The notes under the pieces were generated by a model. The model had not been told where the DNA came from and made no database searches. It saw only the letters and a list, made by a program, of their open reading frames with translations. This document shows positions 1 through 5,882 of a DNA stretch of 7,035 nucleotides, in pieces (the stretch's first letter is position 1; every line of letters begins with the position of its first letter). The position numbers and the translations under genes were made by a program. This DNA comes from Anaerolineae bacterium (GTDB lineage: Bacteria > Chloroflexota > Anaerolineae > Epilineales > JAHCIE01), in contig JAHCIE010000173.1 in the NCBI GenBank assembly GCA_026129385.1, positions 1-7,035 on the forward strand, written 5' to 3'.

Positions 1-1594
1 CCGCGTAGAACTCGCCCGGCGCGGCGGCCGCCGCCTGGCGGTACAGGTCGGCGGCGCGGCCAGGGGCGCGGCTGGCCGCCAACTCACCCAGCCAATACAG
101 GCCCTGGGCCTGGCGATCCGGGGCGGGAGCCTGGGCGAGGGCCTGCCACGCCTGGGCCGCCGCATCGGTGTCGCCCAGCTCCATGTGACACAAGGCCAGC
201 CGCGCCCGCGCATCCCAGCCGGCGGGCGTGGCGTAGCGGTCGGCGGCAGCCTGGTAGAGGGGGATAGCCGCCCCGCAATCGGCGGCGGCTTCCGTCGCCT
301 GCGCCAGTTCCAGCGCTACCTGGGCGGCCTCGGCGTGGCCCGGATACTTGTCGAGAAAGGCGCGATACGCGGCGCGGGCAGCGTCCGTGTCAGTGCGGCG
401 CAGGGCGCGGGCCTTGCCTAGCTCGGCGTCGGGGATGAGCGGGTCGCCGGGGTGGGTGGTGATGAGCTGGTCGTAGTGGAAGATGGCCTTCTGCGGCTGC
501 CCCAGGCGGCGATAGGCGGCGGCGGCGTAGATGTGGGTGTCGGCGGGGTGGGCGGGGTCGTCATCGGCCGCCTTGTTGAGGGCCTCCACGGCGCGGGCGT
601 TGTCGCCACGTTCATAGGCGGTCACGCCGCGGCCGTATTGCAGCGTCGCATCACCGCCGTCGGCGTCGTGGGTCACAGCCTGGTAGGCGGGGCCGGTCTT
701 GGGGTAGTCGGTCCATAGGCGGCGCAGCGTCGCGCGGGCGGTGGCCGCGTCGCCCTGAGTCCGGTACAGCTGGGCCAGCGCCCATAGGGCAGCGGCCTTG
801 TCCTCGTCGTCCGGCGCCGCCGCCAGCGCGCCCTCGTAGGCCGCTTTCGCGCCGGCCCAGTCTTGCTGGCGGGCGCGTGTGTCCCCCAGACCGTGCCACG
901 CGGCGCGCAACACCGGCGCGGTCACGTCAGAGCGGCGCACGGCGGCCTCGTAGGCGGCGGCGGCCTGGTCATAGCGGCCAGCCGAGAAATGGGCGTTGCC
1001 GACGCGGTTCTGGGCGTAGTCGGCCAGCGGGCCGTTCAAGGCGACATAACGCCCATAGGCGTCGGCCGAGGCATCCCACTGACCGGCGGCGAAGGTCAGC
1101 CGTCCCAGGCTGAACAGGGTCCTGGGGGTCAGCGAATGGCGCGGGTTGTCGGCGACGAAGGCGCTCAATTCGCGGATCGCGCCCACCGTGTCGCCATCGT
1201 CGGCCAGCGCCTCGCCGAGCCAGTAGCGAGCCGCTGCCGCGTCGGTGGTGGTCGGTGTTGCACTTAACAGGCCGCGATAGGCGGCGATGGCGGCGGCCAG
1301 GTCGCCCACCGCCTGGCGTGCGATGGCGGCGGCCAGGGGGCCGGCAGGAGCAGGCGTCGGAACTGGCGTGGGGAGGCTGGTGGGGCGCGGTGTCAGGGCG
1401 GCCGTGGGCGCGGCGACAGTGGCGGCTGGGGCGGTGGCGTCAGGAGCCGGGCGCGTTGCCGCGGCTGCGCGGAGCGTCGCCATATCGCCGGGAGGCGGAG
1501 TTGGCCGGGGGATGTCGGCGCGCTGGCAGGCGGCGAGGCTGAGGAGCAGAGACAGGGCGAGCGCGACCAGCAGGTAGCCAGAGGGGCGAGACAT
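1..1594 (-). CDS. TPR-repeat lipoprotein, 5' part; probable Slt-type lytic transglycosylase (runs off left edge)
   Basis: The minus frame is open for 531 codons from ATG at 1594 and leaves the window at base 1 without a stop. Residues 1-23 form a lipoprotein signal: short basic start, hydrophobic core (LLVALALSLLLSL) and lipobox L20-A21-A22-C23, so the mature protein should be lipid-anchored outside the cytoplasmic membrane. A Pro/Thr/Ala linker follows (about 24-86, with PTPVPTPAP), then an all-helical region of repeated TPR-like units such as YDQAAAAYEAAV, WAGAKAAYEGAL and PQKAIFHYDQLI. The last visible residues (AADLYRQAAAAAPGEFYA) resemble the end of the superhelix just before the SLT catalytic domain in Slt-type murein transglycosylases. 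That architecture (lipobox, Thr/Pro linker, TPR, SLT) is common in Chloroflexota. The SLT domain itself would lie outside the window, so the enzyme call is inference; a plain TPR lipoprotein is the alternative. Confidence 0.88.
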   Translation of the reverse strand, partial: MSRPSGYLLVALALSLLLSLAACQRADIPRPTPPPGDMATLRAAAATRPAPDATAPAATVAAPTAALTPRPTSLPTPVPTPAPAGPLAAAIARQAVGDLAAAIAAYRGLLSATPTTTDAAAARYWLGEALADDGDTVGAIRELSAFVADNPRHSLTPRTLFSLGRLTFAAGQWDASADAYGRYVALNGPLADYAQNRVGNAHFSAGRYDQAAAAYEAAVRRSDVTAPVLRAAWHGLGDTRARQQDWAGAKAAYEGALAAAPDDEDKAAALWALAQLYRTQGDAATARATLRRLWTDYPKTGPAYQAVTHDADGGDATLQYGRGVTAYERGDNARAVEALNKAADDDPAHPADTHIYAAAAYRRLGQPQKAIFHYDQLITTHPGDPLIPDAELGKARALRRTDTDAARAAYRAFLDKYPGHAEAAQVALELAQATEAAADCGAAIPLYQAAADRYATPAGWDARARLALCHMELGDTDAAAQAWQALAQAPAPDRQAQGLYWLGELAASRAPGRAADLYRQAAAAAPGEFYA

Positions 1595-1601
1595 GGAGGG
1601 A

Positions 1602-1610
1602 ATTATAGCA
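1602..1610 (-). promoter_or_regulatory. Extended -10 promoter of the TPR lipoprotein gene (leaderless)
   Basis: The minus strand reads TGCTATAAT here: a perfect TATAAT preceded by the TGN of an extended -10. It ends 7 nt before the ATG at 1594, so transcription should begin at or next to the start codon, leaving no room for a ribosome-binding site. No good -35 is visible 16-18 nt further up, as is usual for extended -10 promoters. Confidence 0.65.
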
Positions 1611-1680
1611 TCGACCGCCGCCGGGCGGCCACCCACCCGGCGGCGAAGGCTCACACCGGCGGGAAACGGGTATTGGGGGG

Positions 1681-1716
1681 CGTCTCCTGGCCGTCGGCGT
1701 AGGCGGCCAGGAGACG
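1681..1716 (-). terminator. Strong hairpin after the YIP1-type gene
   Basis: Perfect 13-bp inverted repeat, CGTCTCCTGGCCG / CGGCCAGGAGACG, with a 10-nt loop, starting 9 nt beyond the stop codon of the YIP1-type gene. It separates that gene from the next gene on the same strand, which has its own promoter. On the minus strand it is followed by a C run rather than a T run, so it is not a textbook intrinsic terminator; it may act as a T-less terminator or as a 3'-end stabiliser. Confidence 0.55.
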
Positions 1717-1725
1717 GCGCTGTGC

Positions 1726-2262
1726 CTATTGGCCGAACAGCAGCCCGAAGCCCGCCCCGGCGATGCCGAAGATCATCCCCAGGATGATGGAGATGACAAT
1801 CCATGCCGCGATGGCGAGGACGATGGTCACCAGGGTCTTGTTCGTGTCCAGGTCAAGGGCTTCTTTGATGCCCACGTAGCTTGCCACCAGCACCCAGATA
1901 CCAGCGGCGAGACCGACAAGCCAGCCCAGGATGGGGATGAATCCCAGCACGGCCAGCACGCCCGGTGACTGAGCGTAGCCCAGGGTGCGCAGAACCTCGC
2001 CGGGGGTGGTGGCGGCGTGGTAGACCCGCGTACCCACGAAGTAGATCAGGAAGGACGAGACGACCCAGCCGAGCACGACGCGCAGCAGCCCGCCGAGCAA
2101 GGAGCCGACGGGATTCGCGGTGAACAGCATCGCGCCCAGGCCCGTGGCGATGGCGACAATGATGACGACGATGAGGGCGTTAGTAGTCTCGTTCTCGTTG
2201 GCCTCGACTTCACTGTACAGGGTGCGGTCCAGGCGGGCGGCACGAATCATCTTCTGAATCAT
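1726..2262 (-). CDS. YIP1-family integral membrane protein
   Basis: 178 aa. The start ATG at 2262 is preceded by TGGAG with a 7-nt gap to the ATG, a good ribosome-binding site. The N-terminus is amphipathic and charged (MIQKMIRAARLDRTLYSEVEAN). Four to five hydrophobic segments follow at about 29-47, 54-77, 100-115, 117-131 and 142-165. The centre carries the pattern typical of the Yip1 domain: LGYAQSP (95-101), then IPILGWLVGLAAGIW (109-123), and a Gly before KEAL (132-135). Bacterial members are polytopic proteins of unknown function, often near cell-envelope genes. It lies 76 nt after the toroid-protein gene and is closed by a hairpin. The family call rests on pattern recognition of the protein, not a search. 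Confidence 0.75.
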   Translation of the reverse strand: MIQKMIRAARLDRTLYSEVEANENETTNALIVVIIVAIATGLGAMLFTANPVGSLLGGLLRVVLGWVVSSFLIYFVGTRVYHAATTPGEVLRTLGYAQSPGVLAVLGFIPILGWLVGLAAGIWVLVASYVGIKEALDLDTNKTLVTIVLAIAAWIVISIILGMIFGIAGAGFGLLFGQ

Positions 2263-2338
2263 GGTGATGCTCCATTAGCTCTCAGGGTGTGCAGGGACGA
2301 CGAAGCTCGCCGTCGATTGCTATACGCGCCGCGGGCCG

Positions 2339-3235
2339 TCAGGTTTCAGTCGCGCGCAACACGCGCAGCGCGTTGAGGGTGCTCCACTTGCTCTCGGGGC
2401 CGGCGGCCTCCATCGGATACAGCAGACGCTCGCGATGGTCTCGCGCCAGCGGCCAGCGGCCACGCTCGGTCTGCTGCGCGGCCAGGAGATCGATGGCCGG
2501 TTGCAGTCGCTCGTCGGTCAGGCGTCCGGCCTGGGCCAGTGTCCGCAGCGCCAGCAGCAGGTCGGCCTCGCCCAGGTGGGGGAAGCCAAAGGCCAGGCGC
2601 GCAGCGGGAACGCTCGCCCATTCCATGTGCTCGATGTCGGCCAGGCCGGTCTGGATGGCCGCCTCCAGTCCCGGCCAGCGCTCGCTTTGGGGCAGTTGCA
2701 GCAAGGCCCACACAGCGGGCACGCCGTCCCACACGTCGCGCTGGATGAGCGCGCCCGGTGCGCCGCGAGCGACCAGCGACTTGGCGGCGCGGCGGGATGC
2801 GCGGCGCACCCGCGGATCGTCGTGGTAGCCGAAGCGCAGCAGCGCCCACAGGAACGCGCCCGGCAGGTCGTAGTCGCCGTCCGGGGCGCGGGCCTGGTCC
2901 AGCGCCCAGTCGGCGGCGGTGGCGATGCGCTCGTCGTTGCCCGGCGCGCCCAGTTCGGCCAGGACGACCAGGTGGTCGGCGGTAGCCTGCCAGGTGGGCA
3001 TGGCGGGGTTGGCGGGGCTGCCCCAGCCCCTGTCGGGGTGCTGGGCGGCCAGAATGCGCCTGGGGAGGTCGTAGCGGGCCAGGGCGCCGCGCGCCTCGCG
3101 CACGACGGGGGTGTCGGTCTGGCGGTTGAGGACGTCGGTGAGCATGGCGTAGCGGATAGCGGGGTTGTCGTCATCCAACAGCCAGCTGGCCGGGTCGCCC
3201 TTGAGGGGCCGCCACCACTTTGAGACGAAGAGCAT
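2339..3235 (-). CDS. Alpha/alpha-toroid (prenyltransferase/squalene-cyclase-like repeat) protein, function unknown
   Basis: 298 aa, soluble, with no signal peptide. The N-terminal block WLLDDDNPAIRYAMLTDVL (18-36) is a familiar opening of a group of bacterial proteins with terpenoid-cyclase-like helical barrels. Two motifs resemble the Q-x-x-x-G-x-W repeat of that fold: AAQHPDRGWGS (63-73) and AAQQTERGRW (252-261). The C-terminus closes with SKWSTLNALRVLR (282-294), again typical. No DxDD or other cyclase acid cluster is evident (DDDN at 21-24 lies in the N-terminal arm), so I do not propose a cyclase; such proteins are often left as hypothetical. The start ATG is preceded by GGGAG about 9 nt upstream and lies only 3 nt after the Nudix stop, so the two are almost certainly cotranscribed. 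Confidence 0.7.
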   Translation of the reverse strand: MLFVSKWWRPLKGDPASWLLDDDNPAIRYAMLTDVLNRQTDTPVVREARGALARYDLPRRILAAQHPDRGWGSPANPAMPTWQATADHLVVLAELGAPGNDERIATAADWALDQARAPDGDYDLPGAFLWALLRFGYHDDPRVRRASRRAAKSLVARGAPGALIQRDVWDGVPAVWALLQLPQSERWPGLEAAIQTGLADIEHMEWASVPAARLAFGFPHLGEADLLLALRTLAQAGRLTDERLQPAIDLLAAQQTERGRWPLARDHRERLLYPMEAAGPESKWSTLNALRVLRATET

Positions 3236-3238
3236 CGG

Positions 3239-3679
3239 TTAAGTCTCCCAGATGTCGGGTGTGTGCGCCATGCGCCAGGCCTTGTCCAGCACGGGGGCGA
3301 GGCCTGGCGTGAGAGGCAGCGTCGCCCACTCGTCCGGCGTCAGCCAGCGGGCGTCGGCGGCGTCGTCGCCCGCCTGAAGCATCCCGCCGACGGGCCGCGC
3401 CAGGAAATCGACGATGACGAAGTGGTAGGTGGGCGTGGGCGCGGAGTCGATGCGCTCGACCATCTCGACCACGGGGCCAAGCTCGACCGCCAGCCCCGTC
3501 TCCTCCCGTACCTCGCGGATGGCGGCCTCGCGCAGCGTCTCCCCCCACTCGACGCGGCCGCCGGGCACCGACCACTGGCCCTGGCTCGGCGGCCGCCCGC
3601 GCCGCACCAGCAGGAGTCGGTCGCCGTCGATAATGGCCGCGCTGGCGGCGAGGGTGGGGCGGGGATGTGTGTCAGTCAT
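3239..3679 (-). CDS. Nudix (NUDIX) hydrolase
   Basis: 146 aa. The complete Nudix box G-x5-E-x7-R-E-x-x-E-E-x-G-L is present at residues 41-63: G41, E47, R55, E56, E59, E60, G62, L63. The acidic residues at 56, 59 and 60 are the metal ligands of the family. WSVPGGRVEWGE just ahead of the box is also canonical. Members hydrolyse nucleoside diphosphates linked to another group, using Mg2+; the short single-domain form here resembles ADP-ribose or NTP pyrophosphatases, but substrate cannot be read from the sequence. The ATG lies inside the end of the upstream membrane-protein gene (8-nt ATGACTGA overlap) and no ribosome-binding site is visible, suggesting translational coupling. The stop is 3 nt before the next start. 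Confidence 0.93.
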   Translation of the reverse strand: MTDTHPRPTLAASAAIIDGDRLLLVRRGRPPSQGQWSVPGGRVEWGETLREAAIREVREETGLAVELGPVVEMVERIDSAPTPTYHFVIVDFLARPVGGMLQAGDDAADARWLTPDEWATLPLTPGLAPVLDKAWRMAHTPDIWET

Positions 3680-4328
3680 CGTGGGGTATAGAAGATGATT
3701 GTTGGACGAGATTCGAGCTGGGAAGGTAGCGGTTTGGTATCTCGGTCCAATAGAGTGCTTTGCCGCTCACTCGCCCCTGTCCATCTAGGCTTGCCTGCCC
3801 GACAAGAATCAAGCCCTTGCCATCGGGCCGTTTCTGTTTCCTGTGGACGTAGACCTCGATGGTTGGATACTCACTCTGCTCGCCCGTCGTCATCAAGTGC
3901 CAGGCGTTCTCGAACTGCTCTCGGTCGAGTCGTTCAATGAATTCCTCGGCTACCTGGGACTGAACGTAGCCGACCTGACGTCCCAAACCGCCAACGCCTG
4001 CTTCAGCGAAGGTCGAACGCGCCGATATGACGGCGAGCCAAGCTAGAGGAACAGCAATGATGAGAAACTCAACAAGCCAGTAGAGGACCACCGCGAAGCC
4101 GGTGAGCCTAAGTCCCTCTCCTACGGGCGCGATGGTGCCCTGGACGCTGAGGTAGCCGGTCAAACCTATGCCCGTTGTTATGGCGAGGGCCAGGTCGCCC
4201 ATGAATCCGCTCTGTCCAGTCTCGCGCAGCAGGACTCGGTCGAATTCGCTCGCCGCGCTCGCTGCACCCAAAGGACTGGCGGCTTGAAGGTATTCCAACG
4301 CTTCGCGTCTGAAGAATAGGTAGCTCAC
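3672..4328 (-). CDS. Unrecognised two-helix membrane protein
   Basis: 218 aa from a GTG start at 4328. Hydrophobic segments at about 45-63 and 77-101 suggest two transmembrane helices; residues 102-218 are hydrophilic and mixed charged, probably one soluble domain on the side of the C-terminus. I do not recognise the family. No ATG is available in frame: the upstream codons are open only back to a TGA about 30 nt before the GTG. The GTG overlaps the stop of a short upstream frame as GTGA, a classic coupled start. Base composition is lower in GC than neighbours (57% in the line 3901-3960). The 3' end overlaps the Nudix gene by 8 nt, so it shares a transcript with it. The true N-terminus is uncertain. 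Confidence 0.7.
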   Translation of the reverse strand: MSYLFFRREALEYLQAASPLGAASAASEFDRVLLRETGQSGFMGDLALAITTGIGLTGYLSVQGTIAPVGEGLRLTGFAVVLYWLVEFLIIAVPLAWLAVISARSTFAEAGVGGLGRQVGYVQSQVAEEFIERLDREQFENAWHLMTTGEQSEYPTIEVYVHRKQKRPDGKGLILVGQASLDGQGRVSGKALYWTEIPNRYLPSSNLVQQSSSIPHDD

Positions 4329-4411
4329 ATAGTGATACGTGCCATAGTAATACCATCATCTACGCTGCACAGCCCCAGCACGCTGCCCTTCGCGAGTTCA
4401 TCGTGCAACAC
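4325..4411 (-). CDS. Possible 28-codon frame coupled to the downstream membrane-protein gene (gene remnant or leader)
   Basis: GTG at 4411 to TGA at 4325. The product begins VLHDELAKGSVLGLCSVDDG and ends in MARITM. The frame is open a little further upstream (ADNGYSRR) to a TGA just after the vapC remainder. Its stop and the next gene's start share GTGA, an arrangement typical of coupled genes in an operon. It may be the surviving 3' end of a gene whose front was lost at the junction with the toxin module, or a short leader. No ribosome-binding site or family match is visible. Confidence 0.3.
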   Translation of the reverse strand: MLHDELAKGSVLGLCSVDDGITMARITM

Positions 4412-4451
4412 GCGCCGGCTGTATCCATTGTCAGCTACATGTCACCTTCAA

Positions 4452-4848
4452 CTAGCCTGTGGTTGTTCGGCCATAGGGCTGGCGAGTCTCCAGGCCCGAT
4501 ATCACGGCATAGTGCTTCTCGTTGAAGGTATACAAGGGCTGCCCCAGGACCGCCACTGTGTGGCCGATCCAGGGTATCAATGAAGCCGAGATTGTGACTC
4601 AGGTGGTATTGGGCATAGGTGTGGACAACGGCATGATAGACGGCCTCTGTCGGCCAGAGCGTTCGGCACCGCGCGACTAACCGCTCGACCCTCTCCTGTT
4701 CCGCCTTGTTGCGACAGCCCTGAATCAACTCGAGGACAACAAAACCGGGTAGCGCGAGCTCCTCTGTTTTGTGGCTATCAAGCCACGCAAGCGCCGGAGG
4801 GAACTGACGCAAGATGTCGATCATCACATCGGTATCGAGCAGCAGCAT
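4452..4848 (-). pseudogene. vapC: VapC-type PIN-domain toxin (ribonuclease), frameshifted
   Basis: VapC toxins are Mg2+-dependent PIN-fold RNases that cleave tRNA or rRNA and are held inactive by the antitoxin encoded just upstream. The start MLLLDTDVMIDIL gives the first acid D6; E40 lies in VVLELIQGC; D91 in GFIDTL. After L93 the frame goes wrong: the continuing frame gives 44 unrelated residues to a stop at 4435. Dropping one G of the GG at 4569-4570 restores the expected VapC ending, IGHTVAVLGQPLYTFNEKHY and on through GLETRQPYGR, with a stop at 4452 and a normal length of 131 aa. The restored N109 sits at the usual fourth active-site position (TFN.KHY). Either a real +1 mutation inactivates the toxin or the base is a sequencing error. 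The start is 6 nt after the antitoxin stop. Confidence 0.85.
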
Positions 4849-4854
4849 ATAGAC

Positions 4855-5112
4855 TCAGCGCTCACGCCGCTGGGCTTGCTCGCGAAGCTCGCGCGCATAG
4901 GCGACGCTGTCGCCGATGTCTGTGCGGCCGGCCCACATGCCGACAAGGTCGGAGGCGAGCAAGTCGCCTGCTGTAAGGCCGTATGGGGCTTCCTCCGCGG
5001 CGTCAATGCGAATGCTCAGTTCGACGCGCTGCCCCCGCTTCACAGGTAGGTTTGCCACATGCACTTTGCCGTCGCGCTCGACGGTCGCCTGGACGTGAAT
5101 CACTTCGCTCAT
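4855..5112 (-). CDS. Antitoxin of a VapBC-like pair
   Basis: 85 aa from ATG at 5112. The N-terminal half is a short beta-rich domain (VIHVQATVERDGKVHV, then LPVKRGQRVELSI) like the small DNA-binding antitoxin domains, and the C-terminal half (GDLLASDLVGMWAGRTDI, then DSVAYARELREQAQRR) matches the toxin-wrapping tail seen in many PIN-associated antitoxins. Position directly before a VapC, with a 6-nt gap, supports the role. It should bind and neutralise the toxin and, by analogy with the family, repress its own operon. A TTG at 5136 would add 8 residues, but GGAGG at 5124-5128 points to the ATG. The exact antitoxin family (VapB/AbrB-like or other) is not settled. Confidence 0.78.
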   Translation of the reverse strand: MSEVIHVQATVERDGKVHVANLPVKRGQRVELSIRIDAAEEAPYGLTAGDLLASDLVGMWAGRTDIGDSVAYARELREQAQRRER

Positions 5113-5119
5113 GGGTCCA

Positions 5120-5551
5120 TTATCCTCCACTCTCAATCGCCTCTTCCAGCATCGGCTGAGTCACGACAATCAACTGCGCCAGCGCCTCGACGGTTTCGTC
5201 GGCCAGGGCCGCGTCCAACCGCTCGTAGGGGATGACGCGGTGGACCCGCGCCCAGGTGGGCGTCCAGTGCTCGGCCTCGACGGGCTGGCCCGACTCGGCG
5301 CGCACCTCGACCAGACGGCGGTCGAAGACGCCGAGCAGGCGCAGGTTGGTGTCCACGTCGGCCTCGAAGTGCAGGCCTACCTCGACGTGGGTGTAGCGAG
5401 GATCGACCCACACCTCGTAGTGGAGGCGCGAGTGGCCGTAGTGCAGTTGCGCCTGGTTCCCGCGCTGGCGGAGGGTGAAGCCCTGCCACGAGGGCGGCAG
5501 TGTATCGCGGACTCGCGCTGTTACCAGCGCGACGAACTCGTGGGACTTCAT
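5120..5551 (-). CDS. Unrecognised 143-aa soluble protein, first gene of the toxin-antitoxin transcript
   Basis: ATG at 5551 (MKSHEFVALVTARV). The frame stays open upstream to 5641, but those residues are low-complexity, and a promoter sits directly at 5558-5586, so the longer version is rejected. The protein is cytoplasmic, mixed alpha/beta, with a beta-rich middle (AQLHYGHSRLHYEVWVDPRY, then THVEVGLHFEAD at about 60-82) and a helical C-terminus. I do not recognise the family; the pattern vaguely recalls small DUF proteins that measure or bind nucleic acid ends, but this is not a claim. It ends 7 nt before the antitoxin ATG, so the two are cotranscribed. Its GC is high like the chromosomal flanks, unlike the toxin region, so it may be a resident gene. 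Confidence 0.75.
   Translation of the reverse strand: MKSHEFVALVTARVRDTLPPSWQGFTLRQRGNQAQLHYGHSRLHYEVWVDPRYTHVEVGLHFEADVDTNLRLLGVFDRRLVEVRAESGQPVEAEHWTPTWARVHRVIPYERLDAALADETVEALAQLIVVTQPMLEEAIESGG
5124..5128 (-). promoter_or_regulatory. Shine-Dalgarno of the antitoxin gene inside the preceding gene
   Basis: GGAGG on the minus strand, 11 nt before the ATG at 5112. It lies within the last codons of the 143-aa gene (GGA GGA TAA), whose stop is 7 nt before the antitoxin start. It decides for the ATG over the TTG at 5136 and indicates coupled translation. Confidence 0.65.
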
Positions 5552-5557
5552 GGGGAC

Positions 5558-5586
5558 ATGATAGCATACGGACGGCGATGCGACAA
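5558..5586 (-). promoter_or_regulatory. Promoter of the 143-aa gene and the toxin-antitoxin module (leaderless)
   Basis: On the minus strand: TTGTCG at 5586-5581, a 17-nt spacer ending in TGC, then TATCAT at 5563-5558. This is a 4/6 -35 with an extended -10. The -10 ends 6 nt before the ATG at 5551, so the transcript should start at or beside the A of the ATG. Confidence 0.65.
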
Positions 5587-5712
5587 AGGCGGCGTTTGCC
5601 CACGTCAGAGAATCGTGGGCATCTCGCCCGTACCGCGTCACCTTTCACGCTGCGTTCTCAGGTAGACTGACGGTGTCAGCATAAAGAGCATAGGTCCAGA
5701 CTCCTGAGTCGC

Positions 5713-5745
5713 CATCCCCCGCCTTCTCTCTCTCGGCGGGGGATG
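5713..5745. repeat. GC-rich hairpin in the divergent intergenic region
   Basis: Perfect 11-bp inverted repeat CATCCCCCGCC / GGCGGGGGATG around a pyrimidine loop TTCTCTCTCTC. Neither strand continues with a T run. A smaller dyad GACTC-CT-GAGTC (5699-5710) lies immediately to the left. It could be a regulatory or insulating structure between the divergent promoters; the sequence alone does not say. Confidence 0.6.
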
Positions 5746-5758
5746 CGCATGTCAGGAA

Positions 5759-5802
5759 GACGACCGACGACCGACCACCCTATCATCCCCTCGTCGGTCG
5801 TC
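5759..5802. repeat. 12-bp dyad just upstream of the acyl-CoA dehydrogenase promoter
   Basis: Perfect inverted repeat GACGACCGACGA / TCGTCGGTCGTC with a 20-nt loop. The right arm ends 6 nt before the -35 box at 5809. The arm is itself repetitive (GACGACCGAC). The position suits an activator or repressor site; an RNA hairpin role is less likely as it precedes the predicted transcription start. Confidence 0.6.
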
Positions 5803-5808
5803 CGAGCC

Positions 5809-5837
5809 TTGACCCGCCCCCGGCGCGGGTCTATACT
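5809..5837 (+). promoter_or_regulatory. Sigma70-like promoter of the acyl-CoA dehydrogenase gene
   Basis: TTGACC at 5809-5814 (5/6), a 17-nt spacer, and TATACT at 5832-5837 (5/6). The predicted transcription start is near 5844, giving an untranslated leader of about 39 nt that holds the AGGGAG ribosome-binding site at 5869-5874. Confidence 0.8.
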
Positions 5838-5846
5838 AGCCGCTAG
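5836..5846. promoter_or_regulatory. Small palindrome over the -10/start region (candidate operator)
   Basis: CTAGC-C-GCTAG: two perfect 5-bp arms around one base, overlapping the end of the -10 box and the predicted transcription start. A protein bound here would block the promoter. It is short enough to be chance. Confidence 0.35.
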
Positions 5847-5882
5847 ACTACCCGGCACGCTGGCGTCCAGGGAGCGACGAGC

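Noticed and set aside
185..1577. Several plus-strand frames opposite the TPR gene
   Set aside because: They are Gly/Arg/Val-rich shadows caused by high GC; the minus frame has a lipobox and TPR repeats through the whole stretch.
2435..3223. 262-aa plus-strand frame opposite the toroid gene
   Set aside because: Low-complexity Gly/Ala/Val/Gln composition with no domain pattern; the minus frame has recognisable motifs and a ribosome-binding site.
4435..4571. The altered C-terminus of VapC as a new functional domain
   Set aside because: The other frame encodes the standard VapC ending across the same bases, so the altered tail is a frameshift product.
5113..5136. TTG start for the antitoxin at 5136
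   Set aside because: The GGAGG ribosome-binding site lies after that TTG and before the ATG at 5112, so the shorter protein is favoured.
5552..5641. N-terminal extension of the 143-aa protein to 173 aa
   Set aside because: The extra 30 residues lack a ribosome-binding site, and a good promoter lies inside this stretch directly before the ATG at 5551.
5759..5802. CRISPR repeat or transposon end
   Set aside because: Only one dyad is present, with no regularly spaced copies, no transposase and no flanking target duplication.
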